Source of the DNA: CAZRGV01 sp964599655
Lineage (GTDB): Bacteria > Planctomycetota > Planctomycetia > Isosphaerales > Isosphaeraceae
Direction: 5' to 3'
Assembly (NCBI GenBank): GCA_964599655.1
Contig: CAZRGV010000028.1
Span: 1-54,601, forward strand
DNA: 54,601 nucleotides
Shown: positions 36,312-45,253 of the stretch, one piece after another
Layout of the letters: every line of letters starts with the position of its first letter
Position numbering within the stretch: the first letter of the stretch is position 1
Notes under the pieces: model-generated
The model's input: only the letters and a program-made list of their open reading frames with translations
What the model was told of the DNA's origin: nothing
Database searches by the model: none
Made by a program: the position numbers and the translations under genes

Positions 36312-37205
36312 ATGGTGCGCCAAGCCGCCCTGCTGATGGCGACAATGGTGGTCGTCGCAACCGGCTCGGGAACGGTCGGAGCCCCCCAGCGCGGCCAGTT
36401 GTCGAGCGGACCCGGACAGGCCGAAAAGGTCGTTCTCGTCGAGCTGTTCACCTCGCAAGGTTGAAACCTCTGTCCCAGGGCCGAGCAGTTGCTCGGGCAG
36501 CTCGATCAGAACGCAAACACCGCCGACGCATTGACCATCGTGCCGATTGCCTTCCACGTCGACTACTTCAACAAGCCGTGGAAAGACCCGTTCTCCGACC
36601 CGAGATTCAGTCGCCGAGAGGGACAGTACAGCCAGATCTTCAATCGGGAGCACCGGCTCAACAACCCGAACTACCTCTACCTGACCCCCTTGCTGATGAT
36701 CGACGGCCGGGTGCCGATGGTCGGCTCGAACGCCGACACGCCGGCCAAGGTGCGCGAGGCCATCCAGCGAGCCCGGGCATCGAAGCCTCGCGTCTCGCTC
36801 GACATCAATTTGGAGGCCGCGCCCGGCGACGCCATGCGCAAGTCTCTTCGCATTGATGTCGCCCCGCGCTCGCCAAGGCTCACGGGCCGCAACGTCCTGG
36901 TCGGGGTGGTGACCTACGAGGACGCGACCACGACCAAGATCGAGTCCGGGGAACTGGCCGGCGAGTCGTACGTTGGGCGGTTCGTCGCCCGCGAGTTGGC
37001 CGTGAGGCCCGTGCGGTTGAGCCAGGTCGGCCCGACGACCCTCCGCGTTCCCGTCGAGGTGAAGCAGGGCTGGAACGCCTCGCGTTGCGGGGTTGTGGCG
37101 TTCGTGCAGGACGAGGCGACCGGGCAAATCGAGCAGGCGGCCCGCCTTCGATGGTCGAGCGATCTCGAGCCGGCGGAGCCCGGTCTCGCGCGGCCGTCGC
37201 GTTGA
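36312..37205 (+). CDS. DUF1223 thioredoxin-like protein, candidate selenoprotein (in-frame TGA = Sec51)
   Basis: 297 residues if the TGA at 36462-36464 is read as selenocysteine. The ATG has AGAAAGGA nine bases upstream; residues 1-24 form a signal peptide. KVVLVELFTSQG then leads to U51-N-L-C54-P. DUF1223 proteins carry FTSQGCxxCP here, a thioredoxin-type redox pair, so the TGA replaces the first, presumed nucleophilic, cysteine. After it the frame continues as typical DUF1223: TIVPIAFHVDYFNKPWKDPFSDPRFSRRE, YLYLTPLLMIDGRVPMVGS, and a C-terminal beta domain (KSLRIDVAPRS, GVVTYEDATTTKI), ending at TGA 37203-37205. A stem-loop follows the TGA directly. Predicted activity is thiol/selenol oxidoreductase outside the cytoplasm; the substrate is unknown. 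A plain stop mutation or sequencing error is the alternative. An annotator without recoding would call only 36489-37205. Confidence 0.75.
36465..36500 (+). promoter_or_regulatory. candidate bacterial SECIS element
   Basis: Directly downstream of the in-frame TGA, CCGAGC (36481-36486) pairs perfectly with GCTCGG (36491-36496) around the loop AGTT. A lower CTG/CAG pairing (36470-36472 with 36498-36500) is possible across an asymmetric internal loop. The loop G and U lie about 26 bases from the first base of TGA. Bacterial SECIS elements are coding-region hairpins just after UGA with G and U in the apical loop, recognised by SelB. Fold done by eye only. Confidence 0.55.
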
Positions 37206-37219
37206 CAGTCATCGTGACG

Positions 37220-37269
37220 GGCGGGGTGGCCGGGAACGCCGGACCTCAGACCAGCGCCGCCACCCCGCC
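37220..37269. terminator. 11-bp inverted repeat between convergent genes
   Basis: GGCGGGGTGGC (37220-37230) and GCCACCCCGCC (37259-37269) are exactly complementary with a 28-base spacer, filling the 70 bases between the DUF1223 and DUF1559 stops. Confidence 0.5.
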
Positions 37270-37275
37270 GCCACA

Positions 37276-38298
<1,023 letters not shown>

Positions 38299-38345
38299 TG
38301 TGCGGTTTCCTTTGAGAGAATGAAGAGATTATCGTTCTGGAATTC

Positions 38346-39299
38346 CTAATAGGAGTTCGGCGACACGACCTCGCCCCCGGCACGGGTGGCCAGCGCCTGG
38401 AAGATCGCCAGCGGGCGCCGTTCCTTGAGGAAGTGCACGCTGCCGTCGGCGAACACGAACTGGGCTCCGCCGGGGTGCCGGCTCCAGAACTGGTCGGCAT
38501 GCGCCGGTCGGGAATTGGGCCCGTCGAGTTCTCCCGTGTGCGAGACGACGAGAGCGTCGCCTCCCTCGGGGTCGAGGCCTTCCTCCGTCTGCAAGAGGGT
38601 GATCGGCACGGCCGCGTGCGAGATCGCGCCCGTCCAGGTGGCTCGCGAGAGGTTTTGACTCCGCTCACCCGCCGCGAGGGTCTGGCTGGTGCCATCCTTG
38701 ATGTCAGCGATCCGCACCGAGTGGTTGCGGAAGAACAGCCCCTCGCCATGGTCGCGGCCCGGAGGGGTGTCGGAGGGGCGATACGGGTAAAGGCTGGACG
38801 GGTCACTCCGTCCGAACGCGCCCACGTAGCTCGACGACGCGACGTCGCAGATCGGGGCGCCTGTCGCGACGCTGCTCGTGCTCTCATCGACGACCGTGAA
38901 CTGAGGCTGAAGCGTCGCGTCGGACGGACAAAAAAACGTACCAATCTGGGAGATCCGGGCCGTCTGGTTGGCGGCGACCTCGATCGGTAGTACGAAGTTG
39001 ATGGCGTTGAAAACCGGCCCTTGTTCGAGCTGAGGCAGGATCATCGAGGCCCAGCCCCAGCCCGGCCCGAGGTTGTCCCCGTCCGGCCCTGGCAACGACA
39101 GAAGGCCCGGCGGAAACGCGCCCAACGCATCGTGATAGTTGTGCAAGGCCAGACCGATCTGCTTGAGATTGTTGGCGCACTGAGCCCGCCTTGCCGCCTC
39201 GCGGGCCGCCTGCACCGCCGGCAAGAGCAAGGCGATCAGGACACCGATAATGGCAATGACGACCAGCAACTCGATCAGGGTGAAACCTCGGCGTCGCAT
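38346..39299 (-). CDS. DUF1559 prepilin-like protein, copy 2
   Basis: 317 residues with the same layout: MRRRG then FTLIELLVVIAIIGVLIALLLPAVQ, REAARRAQCANNLKQIGLALHNYHD, a middle domain with FFCPSDATLQP and SSYVGAFG, and the HPGGAQFVFADGSVHFLKE end box. The DNA around the prepilin leader is similar to copy 1, and the middle domain is quite different, so the duplication is old. Probably an operon of two with copy 1, both on the minus strand; the differing middles suggest distinct subunits. Confidence 0.92.
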   Translation of the reverse strand: MRRRGFTLIELLVVIAIIGVLIALLLPAVQAAREAARRAQCANNLKQIGLALHNYHDALGAFPPGLLSLPGPDGDNLGPGWGWASMILPQLEQGPVFNAINFVLPIEVAANQTARISQIGTFFCPSDATLQPQFTVVDESTSSVATGAPICDVASSSYVGAFGRSDPSSLYPYRPSDTPPGRDHGEGLFFRNHSVRIADIKDGTSQTLAAGERSQNLSRATWTGAISHAAVPITLLQTEEGLDPEGGDALVVSHTGELDGPNSRPAHADQFWSRHPGGAQFVFADGSVHFLKERRPLAIFQALATRAGGEVVSPNSY

Positions 39300-39611
39300 C
39301 GTGAACCATCCCCGAGTCCGCCCGTCCAGGCCGCGCGCACGAGGATCGTGGCCGCGCGGACGAACCGTGGCGGATCAAAACACGTGGATTCGAAGTCATC
39401 TTCCGACGGAAAAACGACGGCAACGGCCGCGGGCAACGCGTGCGGCCAGGTGTCGGGGAGGAGGGCGAGCCTCGGCGAGGGCCACCTCCACGGCGCGGGA
39501 GCACCGCTTGGCGACCTCCGAAACCGCGTTGTCCACCTGGACGACCGAGAACTTCCCGCAAGGCCATTCAGGCGCGCGGGATCGGTCGGGCGTTGCGGGC
39601 GGTTCGAGCAG
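39300..39611. other. 312-base intergenic region
   Basis: Upstream region of DUF1559 copy 2. Long frames crossing it are Arg/Pro/Ser-rich and not convincing. No hairpin of note. Confidence 0.45.
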
Positions 39612-40109
39612 TCAGGCGGTTTTCCCGGACCTGGGAGGCTTTTCGAGGGGCGAAGGGGCGGGCAAAGAACCAAGGCAGGATGGCGGAATCCGAAGCGGAG
39701 CACCCGGCGACGCCGTGTGCCATGTCGCCGCGAAGTCCGACGCGGCGAGCCTGTCGCCTTGGAGTGTCGGTGAGGATGAGGGCAGACCCCGATCACGGCA
39801 AGGGGCCGATTTCAGGCAAGGGCCGGGCCTCGTCGCGAGCACGAAACCCTTATTTTCCCTTGGCTTCGTTGTGGTCTGGGTGGCCGACGTGTTCTCGGAT
39901 CGCTTCGCGCAGCAGCAGGCGGATTCGCAGCCCATGCCGCAGGCGCAGGAATGCGGTTGCGACGCTTGCGATCCCCGCGACGCCGAAACGGCCGTTGACG
40001 CCGGAGTCTCGCCCGCCGCGAGCCAGACGACGAATGCCACGAGAACGATCCCGATTCGGGACCGTCTCGGCCGTCTCGGGACTGTCGGTTGCCGGGGCTC
40101 CTGGCCCAT
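39612..40109 (-). CDS. small exported cysteine-rich protein
   Basis: 165 residues from the ATG at 40109. A basic head (RRPRRSRIG) and hydrophobic core (IVLVAFVVWLAAGETPAS) form a signal peptide. The mature part begins with a dense cysteine cluster, HSCACGMGCESACCCAKR (seven Cys in 18 residues), then Thr/Lys-rich linker, GPCLKSAPCRDRGLP with two further Cys, and a Pro/Ser/Leu-rich tail with PPSCLGS. Dense Cys of this kind suggests metal binding, for example copper or zinc, or disulfides. No known family recognised. No clear Shine-Dalgarno sequence; a longer version starting at 40223 is possible. Confidence 0.6.
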   Translation of the reverse strand: MGQEPRQPTVPRRPRRSRIGIVLVAFVVWLAAGETPASTAVSASRGSQASQPHSCACGMGCESACCCAKRSENTSATQTTTKPRENKGFVLATRPGPCLKSAPCRDRGLPSSSPTLQGDRLAASDFAATWHTASPGAPLRIPPSCLGSLPAPSPLEKPPRSGKTA

Positions 40110-40244
40110 GACCGTACCGTTTCGGGAGGCGAACGAGGCGTGAACACCATGGGGCCGAGCCGCGCTTCGCGAGCGCTCTGCGGCCACGGATGGGGTTATT
40201 CTACCGCCTTCAACGCGGTTCACAAGACGCCGGCTCGATTTCCT

Positions 40245-41369
40245 TCAGCCGCCAAGGGCCTTGCGGACGGCTTCGAGGAAAAAGAAATCACCCCACATCA
40301 CCGACTCATCGACGCCAAGATTCTTGTGGAAGTGATAGACCCCGTGCTTGAGCACCCCTTCCCAAGCAGGGTCGTTCCAGGCCACGTAGCGATCGGTGCA
40401 AAGCGCGCTAAGTATACACAATGCGGCATTTTTGTATATTTTTGCTCTCGCCGGATCACCGGTCAAGGCGGACAGGTTCCAGAGGCCCGAGGCGGCGATG
40501 GCCCCGGCCGAGCTGTCATCGATCCGGTCGGGGCCCTCGGACACGTCGAAGTCCCAGGGCGGTACGAACGAGTCGGGCAGGCGGTCCAGAAAGTGATCCG
40601 CGTTGCGCTCGGCGACGGCCAGGTCGGCGGGGTCGTTCGTATACGTGTAAACGGTTCCGAATCCGTAGAGCGACCACGCCAGGCCGCGGGTCCAGTCCGA
40701 GTCGGCGCGAAGCCCTTGATGGGTGCTCTCCTGAAGGAACTCGCCGGTTTCGGGGTTAAAAATCCCTTCGTGAGCCGTGCCGCCGTCGGGCCGGACGATC
40801 GTCCGCTCGGTGGTCCGGCAGTGGGCGACGGCCAGGTCGTAAAGCGCCCGGTCCCCGGTCTCCTTCGCCGCATAGAAGATGATCGGCACGTTCATCATGA
40901 TGTCGATGAACAGGCTCTCGGGAGCCACGAACGACCGCAGGTATTTCCCGTTCGGGTTGAACCGCAGGGCGAGCGTTCGACCCGCCGTGATCAAAACGTC
41001 GTTGAGCGCGGGGTCGCCGGTCAGCCTGTACCAGGGGAGATACGTGTTCAGGAAAATGAAACCGAGATCATGAACATCTCGATCGTTTTTCTTATATTCG
41101 AGGAGACGCGAGTAATGCTCGGCCGTGGCGCGCCACCAGGGGTCGCCCGTGCGCCCGGCGATCAGCCACATCATCCCGGCGTGAAACCCTGCGCACCAGT
41201 CGGTCCACAGCTCGCCGCCGTGCTTCCATTTCCCTCCAATCGTGTAGATCGGGAAGTAGTCGGGATAGCGCTCGGTGGTGGCTCGCACCTGTGTTGCGGC
41301 GAAGTCAAACGCCCGCTCCAGGCGAGGGCGAAGCTCGGTCAGATCAACGGCATGTGGTGGCTCGGCCAA
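40245..41369 (-). CDS. GH88-like unsaturated uronyl hydrolase
   Basis: 374 residues, the length of glycoside hydrolase family 88. These enzymes remove the unsaturated uronic acid left by polysaccharide lyases. Seen: GGKWKHGGELWTDWCAGFHAGMMW, HDLGF with Asp101 and ESLFIDIMMN with Asp156 (the probable catalytic Asp pair), STHQGLRADSDWTRGLAWSLYGF, and DDSSAGAIAASGLWNL, the alpha/alpha-barrel signatures. No signal peptide, so cytoplasmic. The start is TTG with GGGGAG upstream. Two AT-rich codon patches lie inside (40405-40445 and about 41066-41096). It is the last of four genes in one direction. Confidence 0.85.
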   Translation of the reverse strand: MAEPPHAVDLTELRPRLERAFDFAATQVRATTERYPDYFPIYTIGGKWKHGGELWTDWCAGFHAGMMWLIAGRTGDPWWRATAEHYSRLLEYKKNDRDVHDLGFIFLNTYLPWYRLTGDPALNDVLITAGRTLALRFNPNGKYLRSFVAPESLFIDIMMNVPIIFYAAKETGDRALYDLAVAHCRTTERTIVRPDGGTAHEGIFNPETGEFLQESTHQGLRADSDWTRGLAWSLYGFGTVYTYTNDPADLAVAERNADHFLDRLPDSFVPPWDFDVSEGPDRIDDSSAGAIAASGLWNLSALTGDPARAKIYKNAALCILSALCTDRYVAWNDPAWEGVLKHGVYHFHKNLGVDESVMWGDFFFLEAVRKALGG

Positions 41370-41396
41370 GGCACGAACTCCCCGGGAACGCTCGTT

Positions 41397-42368
41397 TCAG
41401 ATCTCGGCGCGGTCGAGAATCCGCCGCAACTGCTCGGTTGTGATGTTGCCGCCGCTGAGCATCAGGCCGACGGTCTTGCCCTCGATGTCGGCCCGCCGCT
41501 TCCGCGCCGCGGCCACGGCCGCCGCGCCGGCCCCTTCGGCCACCTGTCGCGTCGTTTCGATCAGGAGGCGGATCGCCGCGGCCAGTTCGGCGTCGGAAAC
41601 GAGCATGATCTCATCAACAAATCGCGGCAAGAGCGCGAGCGTCAACGCGAACGGCTCGCGCGTGGCCAGCCCCTCGGCGAAGGTGTCGATGCGGTCGGTC
41701 GTGACCCGCCTCCCTTCCTTCCACGAGCGGTAAACTGCCGGGGCGCCCTCCGACTGCACGCCGATCACCCGGATCGACGGGTTGACGGCTCGGGCCACCA
41801 CTCCCGCGCCGATCGCTCCGCTGCCACCGCCCAGCGGCAGGAAGAGGACATCCAGATCGGGCGCCGCCTCGATCAACTCGAGCGAGGCCGTCGCCACGCC
41901 CGTGATCAACAACGGCTCGATCGAATGAATGTAGCGGCGTCTTTCCTGAGCTGCCCGGGCCTCGCAGGCTTCGCGAGCGGCGTCGAAGTCGTGACCGGTC
42001 TGCACCACTTCGGCACCGAGCGCCCTCGTCGCGGCGATTTTCAGCGGATTGGCTCCCTCGGGCATGAAGATCGTCGCCGGCGCGCCGAAAATCCTCGCCG
42101 CGAACGCGACCGACTGCGCGTGATTGCCGGTCGAGGCCGCCAGAACCCCTCGCGCTCGCTCCTCGGGCGACAGCGAGGCCATCAGGTTCACGCCGCCACG
42201 GACCTTGAACGCCCCGGTTGGATTCAAATGCTCGCATTTCAACACGGCACGGCAGCCGAGCGCCTCCCCCAGCGCGATCGGTTCCAACTCGGGCGTGCGT
42301 CGCAAGTGGGGCGCAATCGCCGCGCGAGCGCGGAACACGTCGGCCAGGGTCGGCTCAAGAGCGTCCAT
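41397..42368 (-). CDS. PLP-dependent threonine/serine dehydratase family protein
   Basis: 323 residues of PLP fold type II. Lys55 in PTGAFKVRGG is the Schiff-base lysine; STGNHAQSVA, the phosphate-binding GGGSGAIGAG and a C-terminal LSGGNITTEQL also match. Such enzymes deaminate threonine or serine to the 2-oxo acid, or racemise serine. There is no ACT regulatory domain, as in catabolic forms. The ATG start has no clear Shine-Dalgarno sequence; 28 bases separate it from the GH88-like gene downstream. Confidence 0.85.
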   Translation of the reverse strand: MDALEPTLADVFRARAAIAPHLRRTPELEPIALGEALGCRAVLKCEHLNPTGAFKVRGGVNLMASLSPEERARGVLAASTGNHAQSVAFAARIFGAPATIFMPEGANPLKIAATRALGAEVVQTGHDFDAAREACEARAAQERRRYIHSIEPLLITGVATASLELIEAAPDLDVLFLPLGGGSGAIGAGVVARAVNPSIRVIGVQSEGAPAVYRSWKEGRRVTTDRIDTFAEGLATREPFALTLALLPRFVDEIMLVSDAELAAAIRLLIETTRQVAEGAGAAAVAAARKRRADIEGKTVGLMLSGGNITTEQLRRILDRAEI

Positions 42369-42431
42369 TGGAGCGGAAATCGGCTGTGGGGAAACATCGG
42401 TGGGAACGAATCCACGCGATTGAGAGCATGT

Positions 42432-43515
42432 TCATCTGACGGCACAGAGCACGCGGGCCGTCTTGATCTGCCGGGCCAGCGGCTCCCACCAGAGGCCGTC
42501 GGTCTTGGTGTGCCACAGCTCGCCCGAGGCCAGCGCGACGACCGCGCAGTCGGTGTCGGCTGGGTCGTAGCGGATGTCGGCGATCTGGTCGTATTCGAGC
42601 AGCTCGGGGAAGCCTCGAGGCACGTGCTTCCAGCTCTTGCCGCCGTCCTTCGACTCGTAGAGGGCGAACCGCGTCGAGCCGCCTCGTCCGGCGACTGGCC
42701 CCCCCTGCTCCGCCCCCATTGGCGCGGCGCCGGCGAGCATCACCTTGGCGTCGCCCGGCTTGATCTCCAGGGCACGGACTTGCTTCGCGTTTTCGAGGCC
42801 CGTGCTCATCTCGGCCCACGACTGGCCGTTGTCGCCGCTGATCCAGACGCCGTTGTTCGTGCCGACGGCCACGGTCCCCTCGGGCTTCGTCGCCGTTCGG
42901 ACGGCGAAGACCTCGTCGGGAAGGCCGTTGCAACGCTCCCACGACTGGCCGTCATCGCCGCTTTTCCAGAGCCCCGCGCCGATGACGGCCGCGAACCAGG
43001 GGGTCGTTCCCGAGCCCGGCAAGAGCACGCGAATCTCGGGAACGACGCCGCTTGATCCGACTGAGGGAACGCCCATCGCGACCCATCCTCGAGTCTTCGG
43101 ACCGCTCGGGCGCTCCAGGGTGGCCGTGGCCGTCGATCGGCTTGAGCCGCCGAACAGCCCCGGAACCCAGCGACGGGCGAAGGCCATCGGGCCCTCGATC
43201 GTCTCGTCCGGCTCGACCNNNNNNNNNNNNNNNNNNNNNCCGGGGGCGGGCCGTTGCCATCACGATCTCCGAAGGGGAGCCCGCCACGGCGATCGTCGTC
43301 GCTCGCCCGGCGCCATCGGGCGTTGGAACCTCTCGCCAGTCGAGCCCGTTATTGGTCGTCTCCCAGATCTGGCCGCTTTTGTCGAGCACGGCCAGAACGC
43401 CTCCGCCGGGCGACGCCAGCCCCACGACGCCTCGATCTTGCAAGCTGTGGAAGATCGGCCAGGGCGCGCCCTGGAACCAGCGGTAGATTCCCTCGTCGGT
43501 ACCGATGTAGAGCAT
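42432..43515 (-). CDS. BNR/Asp-box beta-propeller protein, frame broken by an N gap
   Basis: About 360 residues. Repeats of Asp-box type are spread through it: TNNGLDWREV, SGDDGQSWERC, SGDNGQSWAEM and SKDGGKSWKHV, each preceded by a propeller strand (IGTDEGIYRWF, VGTNNGVWI). These occur in sialidase- and YCF48-like propellers; no catalytic residues of a sialidase are evident. At the 21-N gap (43219-43239) the frame must shift by one: before it the protein reads ATTIAVAGSPSEIVMATARPR, after it VEPDETIEGPMAFARRW. The gap length is therefore wrong and the gene is probably intact. No signal peptide. GAGGGGG precedes the ATG. Confidence 0.7.
43219..43239. other. assembly gap (21 N), breaks the BNR gene frame
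   Basis: Flanking coding frames disagree by one base across this run. Confidence 0.95.
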
Positions 43516-43610
43516 GAGCCCGTCGTCCCCCTCAGATCCACGATTGGAATGCGCCCAAGGTCCGCTCGAACCGTCGCCGCGGATCGAGCGTCTCCCACCA
43601 TCGGATCAGA

Positions 43611-44657
43611 TTATAACCATTCCGCCAGGCGACGGAACGCCGCCTCGCCGTCGAACTGATGCCCGGCGTCGAAGAACGCGTGATCGACGTGGTCGGCGAC
43701 GCCCTGAGCGCGGTAAATCCGCTCGGCGGCCCGGAGCGCCGCTCGCACTCCCTCCTCGGGGAAGATCTCGTCCTCGGTCCCGCTCTCGCAGAACAGGAAC
43801 CGGGGCGCGATCAGGCCCGCGAGGTCATACATCTCGAACCATTTCAGAATGCCGGGAACGTAGTTGTCGATGCAATGCGACCGGCTGTAGATCGAATCCT
43901 TGAAGGTGCAGAACGACCCCGAGAGTACGGCCGCCTTCACGCGATCGTCGAGCGCCGCCGTGTAGAGCGAGACCGTGCCGCCGCCCGAGATCCCCATCAC
44001 GGCCAGACGGTTCGGGTCGATCTCGGGCCGTTCGGTCATCAAGTCGAGCGCCCGCATCGCGTCCCAGGTCCGCCAGCCGGGCATGGTCTCGCCCAGCATC
44101 AAGGCCGATCCCGACGCCGGCTGGCAACTGCTGGCCCCCGCCCCCTTCTTGCGGGCCGCTGCGTCCCGCCGATGCCCGAAGCCAAGCATCTCGAGGGCCA
44201 GGGTGACATATCCCTTCTGGGCGCACTGGACGGCGAAGTCGTGCTGGTAGCCGTCGTGGTGGTCGCGGTCCTTGCCGTCGTCGTCGATGCCGACGATCTC
44301 GTCGACCCCTCGCCCGTGCCCCGGCAGGCAGAGTATCGCGGGCGTCTTCCCTTTTAAGTCGTCGGGCACGAGCAGGTAACCGAACGCCGAGAGGCCCGGC
44401 CTGGTGTCGAAGGTGACCTCGCGACGGGTGTAACCGGGCCTCTGGATCGCCTCACCGAAGCGCGGTTGCAACGGCACGCGCTGCTCTGGAAAGGGTCCGA
44501 CCAGCTCCAGCAGCCTGGCCTTTGCCTTCGCCTTCCATTCCGCGACCTGCTCGGGGGTCTCAGCCTGGAAGGCCAGTCGAGGTTTGACCTCGTGGTATCG
44601 CAATAGCGAGTAAACGAGCGAATCGAGCCGATCGGTTTTTGAGTCGGGCTCGGCCAT
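43611..44657 (-). CDS. alpha/beta hydrolase of the acetyl-xylan-esterase/dienelactone-hydrolase type
   Basis: 348 residues. The hydrolase fold shows an oxyanion strand AILCLPGHGRGVDE, the nucleophile Ser224 in MGISGGG, an acid candidate in ESGTEDEIFPEE and the base His in DAGHQFDG near the C-terminus. A helical N-terminal part (1-60) is seen in planctomycete esterases fused to carbohydrate clusters. No signal peptide. AGGA lies upstream of the ATG. It heads a minus strand set with a BNR protein, a PLP dehydratase and a GH88-like enzyme; the mixture suggests degradation of an acylated uronate-containing polysaccharide, which is inference. Confidence 0.75.
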   Translation of the reverse strand: MAEPDSKTDRLDSLVYSLLRYHEVKPRLAFQAETPEQVAEWKAKAKARLLELVGPFPEQRVPLQPRFGEAIQRPGYTRREVTFDTRPGLSAFGYLLVPDDLKGKTPAILCLPGHGRGVDEIVGIDDDGKDRDHHDGYQHDFAVQCAQKGYVTLALEMLGFGHRRDAAARKKGAGASSCQPASGSALMLGETMPGWRTWDAMRALDLMTERPEIDPNRLAVMGISGGGTVSLYTAALDDRVKAAVLSGSFCTFKDSIYSRSHCIDNYVPGILKWFEMYDLAGLIAPRFLFCESGTEDEIFPEEGVRAALRAAERIYRAQGVADHVDHAFFDAGHQFDGEAAFRRLAEWL

Positions 44658-45253
44658 GCATCGGATTCCTGTTCAAGGCGAGAACGGTCCACGCGGAACG
44701 TTCGCCGCTGACTTCGAGTGAGACACGTCAAGATACCCGCCGCGCGGAACCCCGACAAGAAGCCGAACCGCCCGTCGGCCCTTCGTCGGGTCGCGAATCG
44801 ACGTCGCTCACCGAAAATCGTGGACGTCCACCCGAATCGTCTCGCCTCTGTCCTCGATGGTGTTAGGCCGGCGTTGGCGCGTCGTGCGCCGATTCCGACC
44901 CTTGGGGAACCCGACCGAGTTTGTGCGACCAATCGATAGATTGCAATGGTGTTTGATTGCATCAATGTGTCTTGCGAGCGAGGGGCAACATGGTCCTGGG
45001 TCGCCGAAGAAGAGGCTGGGTTGCGGCGTTCCTCCTGACAAAACGAACCCATGACCGGTTTCGGGTGGTTGCGATCGAAACGCGGCTTCGAGCCCAAACG
45101 CCAGCAGCGTCGCATGCGTGTCAAGGTAAGGAGAGGAGGCCGAACTAGCCCGGAGATCGAGGGGCTCCCGGAAGGTTGTCCTATCGCCGGTTGGTCGTCC
45201 GGAGCGCGATCGGTTATGATGCCGGAGAGCCCGAGGCTGGCGGAGAACCCTGG
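44658..45253. other. 596-base divergent intergenic region
   Basis: Between the hydrolase (minus) and glycosyltransferase (plus) genes. Short basic frames occur around 45000-45180 but none is convincing. An AT-richer part lies at 44930-44980. No RNA gene seen. Confidence 0.5.

Noticed and set aside
36462..36464. TGA in the DUF1223 gene as a simple inactivating mutation
   Set aside because: Not excluded, but the exact match to the catalytic Cys position, the intact long frame after it and the adjacent hairpin make recoding more likely.
40089..43055. 988-codon open frame on the + strand
   Set aside because: It is antisense to the GH88-like, dehydratase and BNR genes, whose family motifs are clear. 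Its translation is Arg/Gly/Val-rich without motifs.
44808..45180. short basic frames in the divergent region
   Set aside because: No ribosome binding site, no composition or motif support on either strand.
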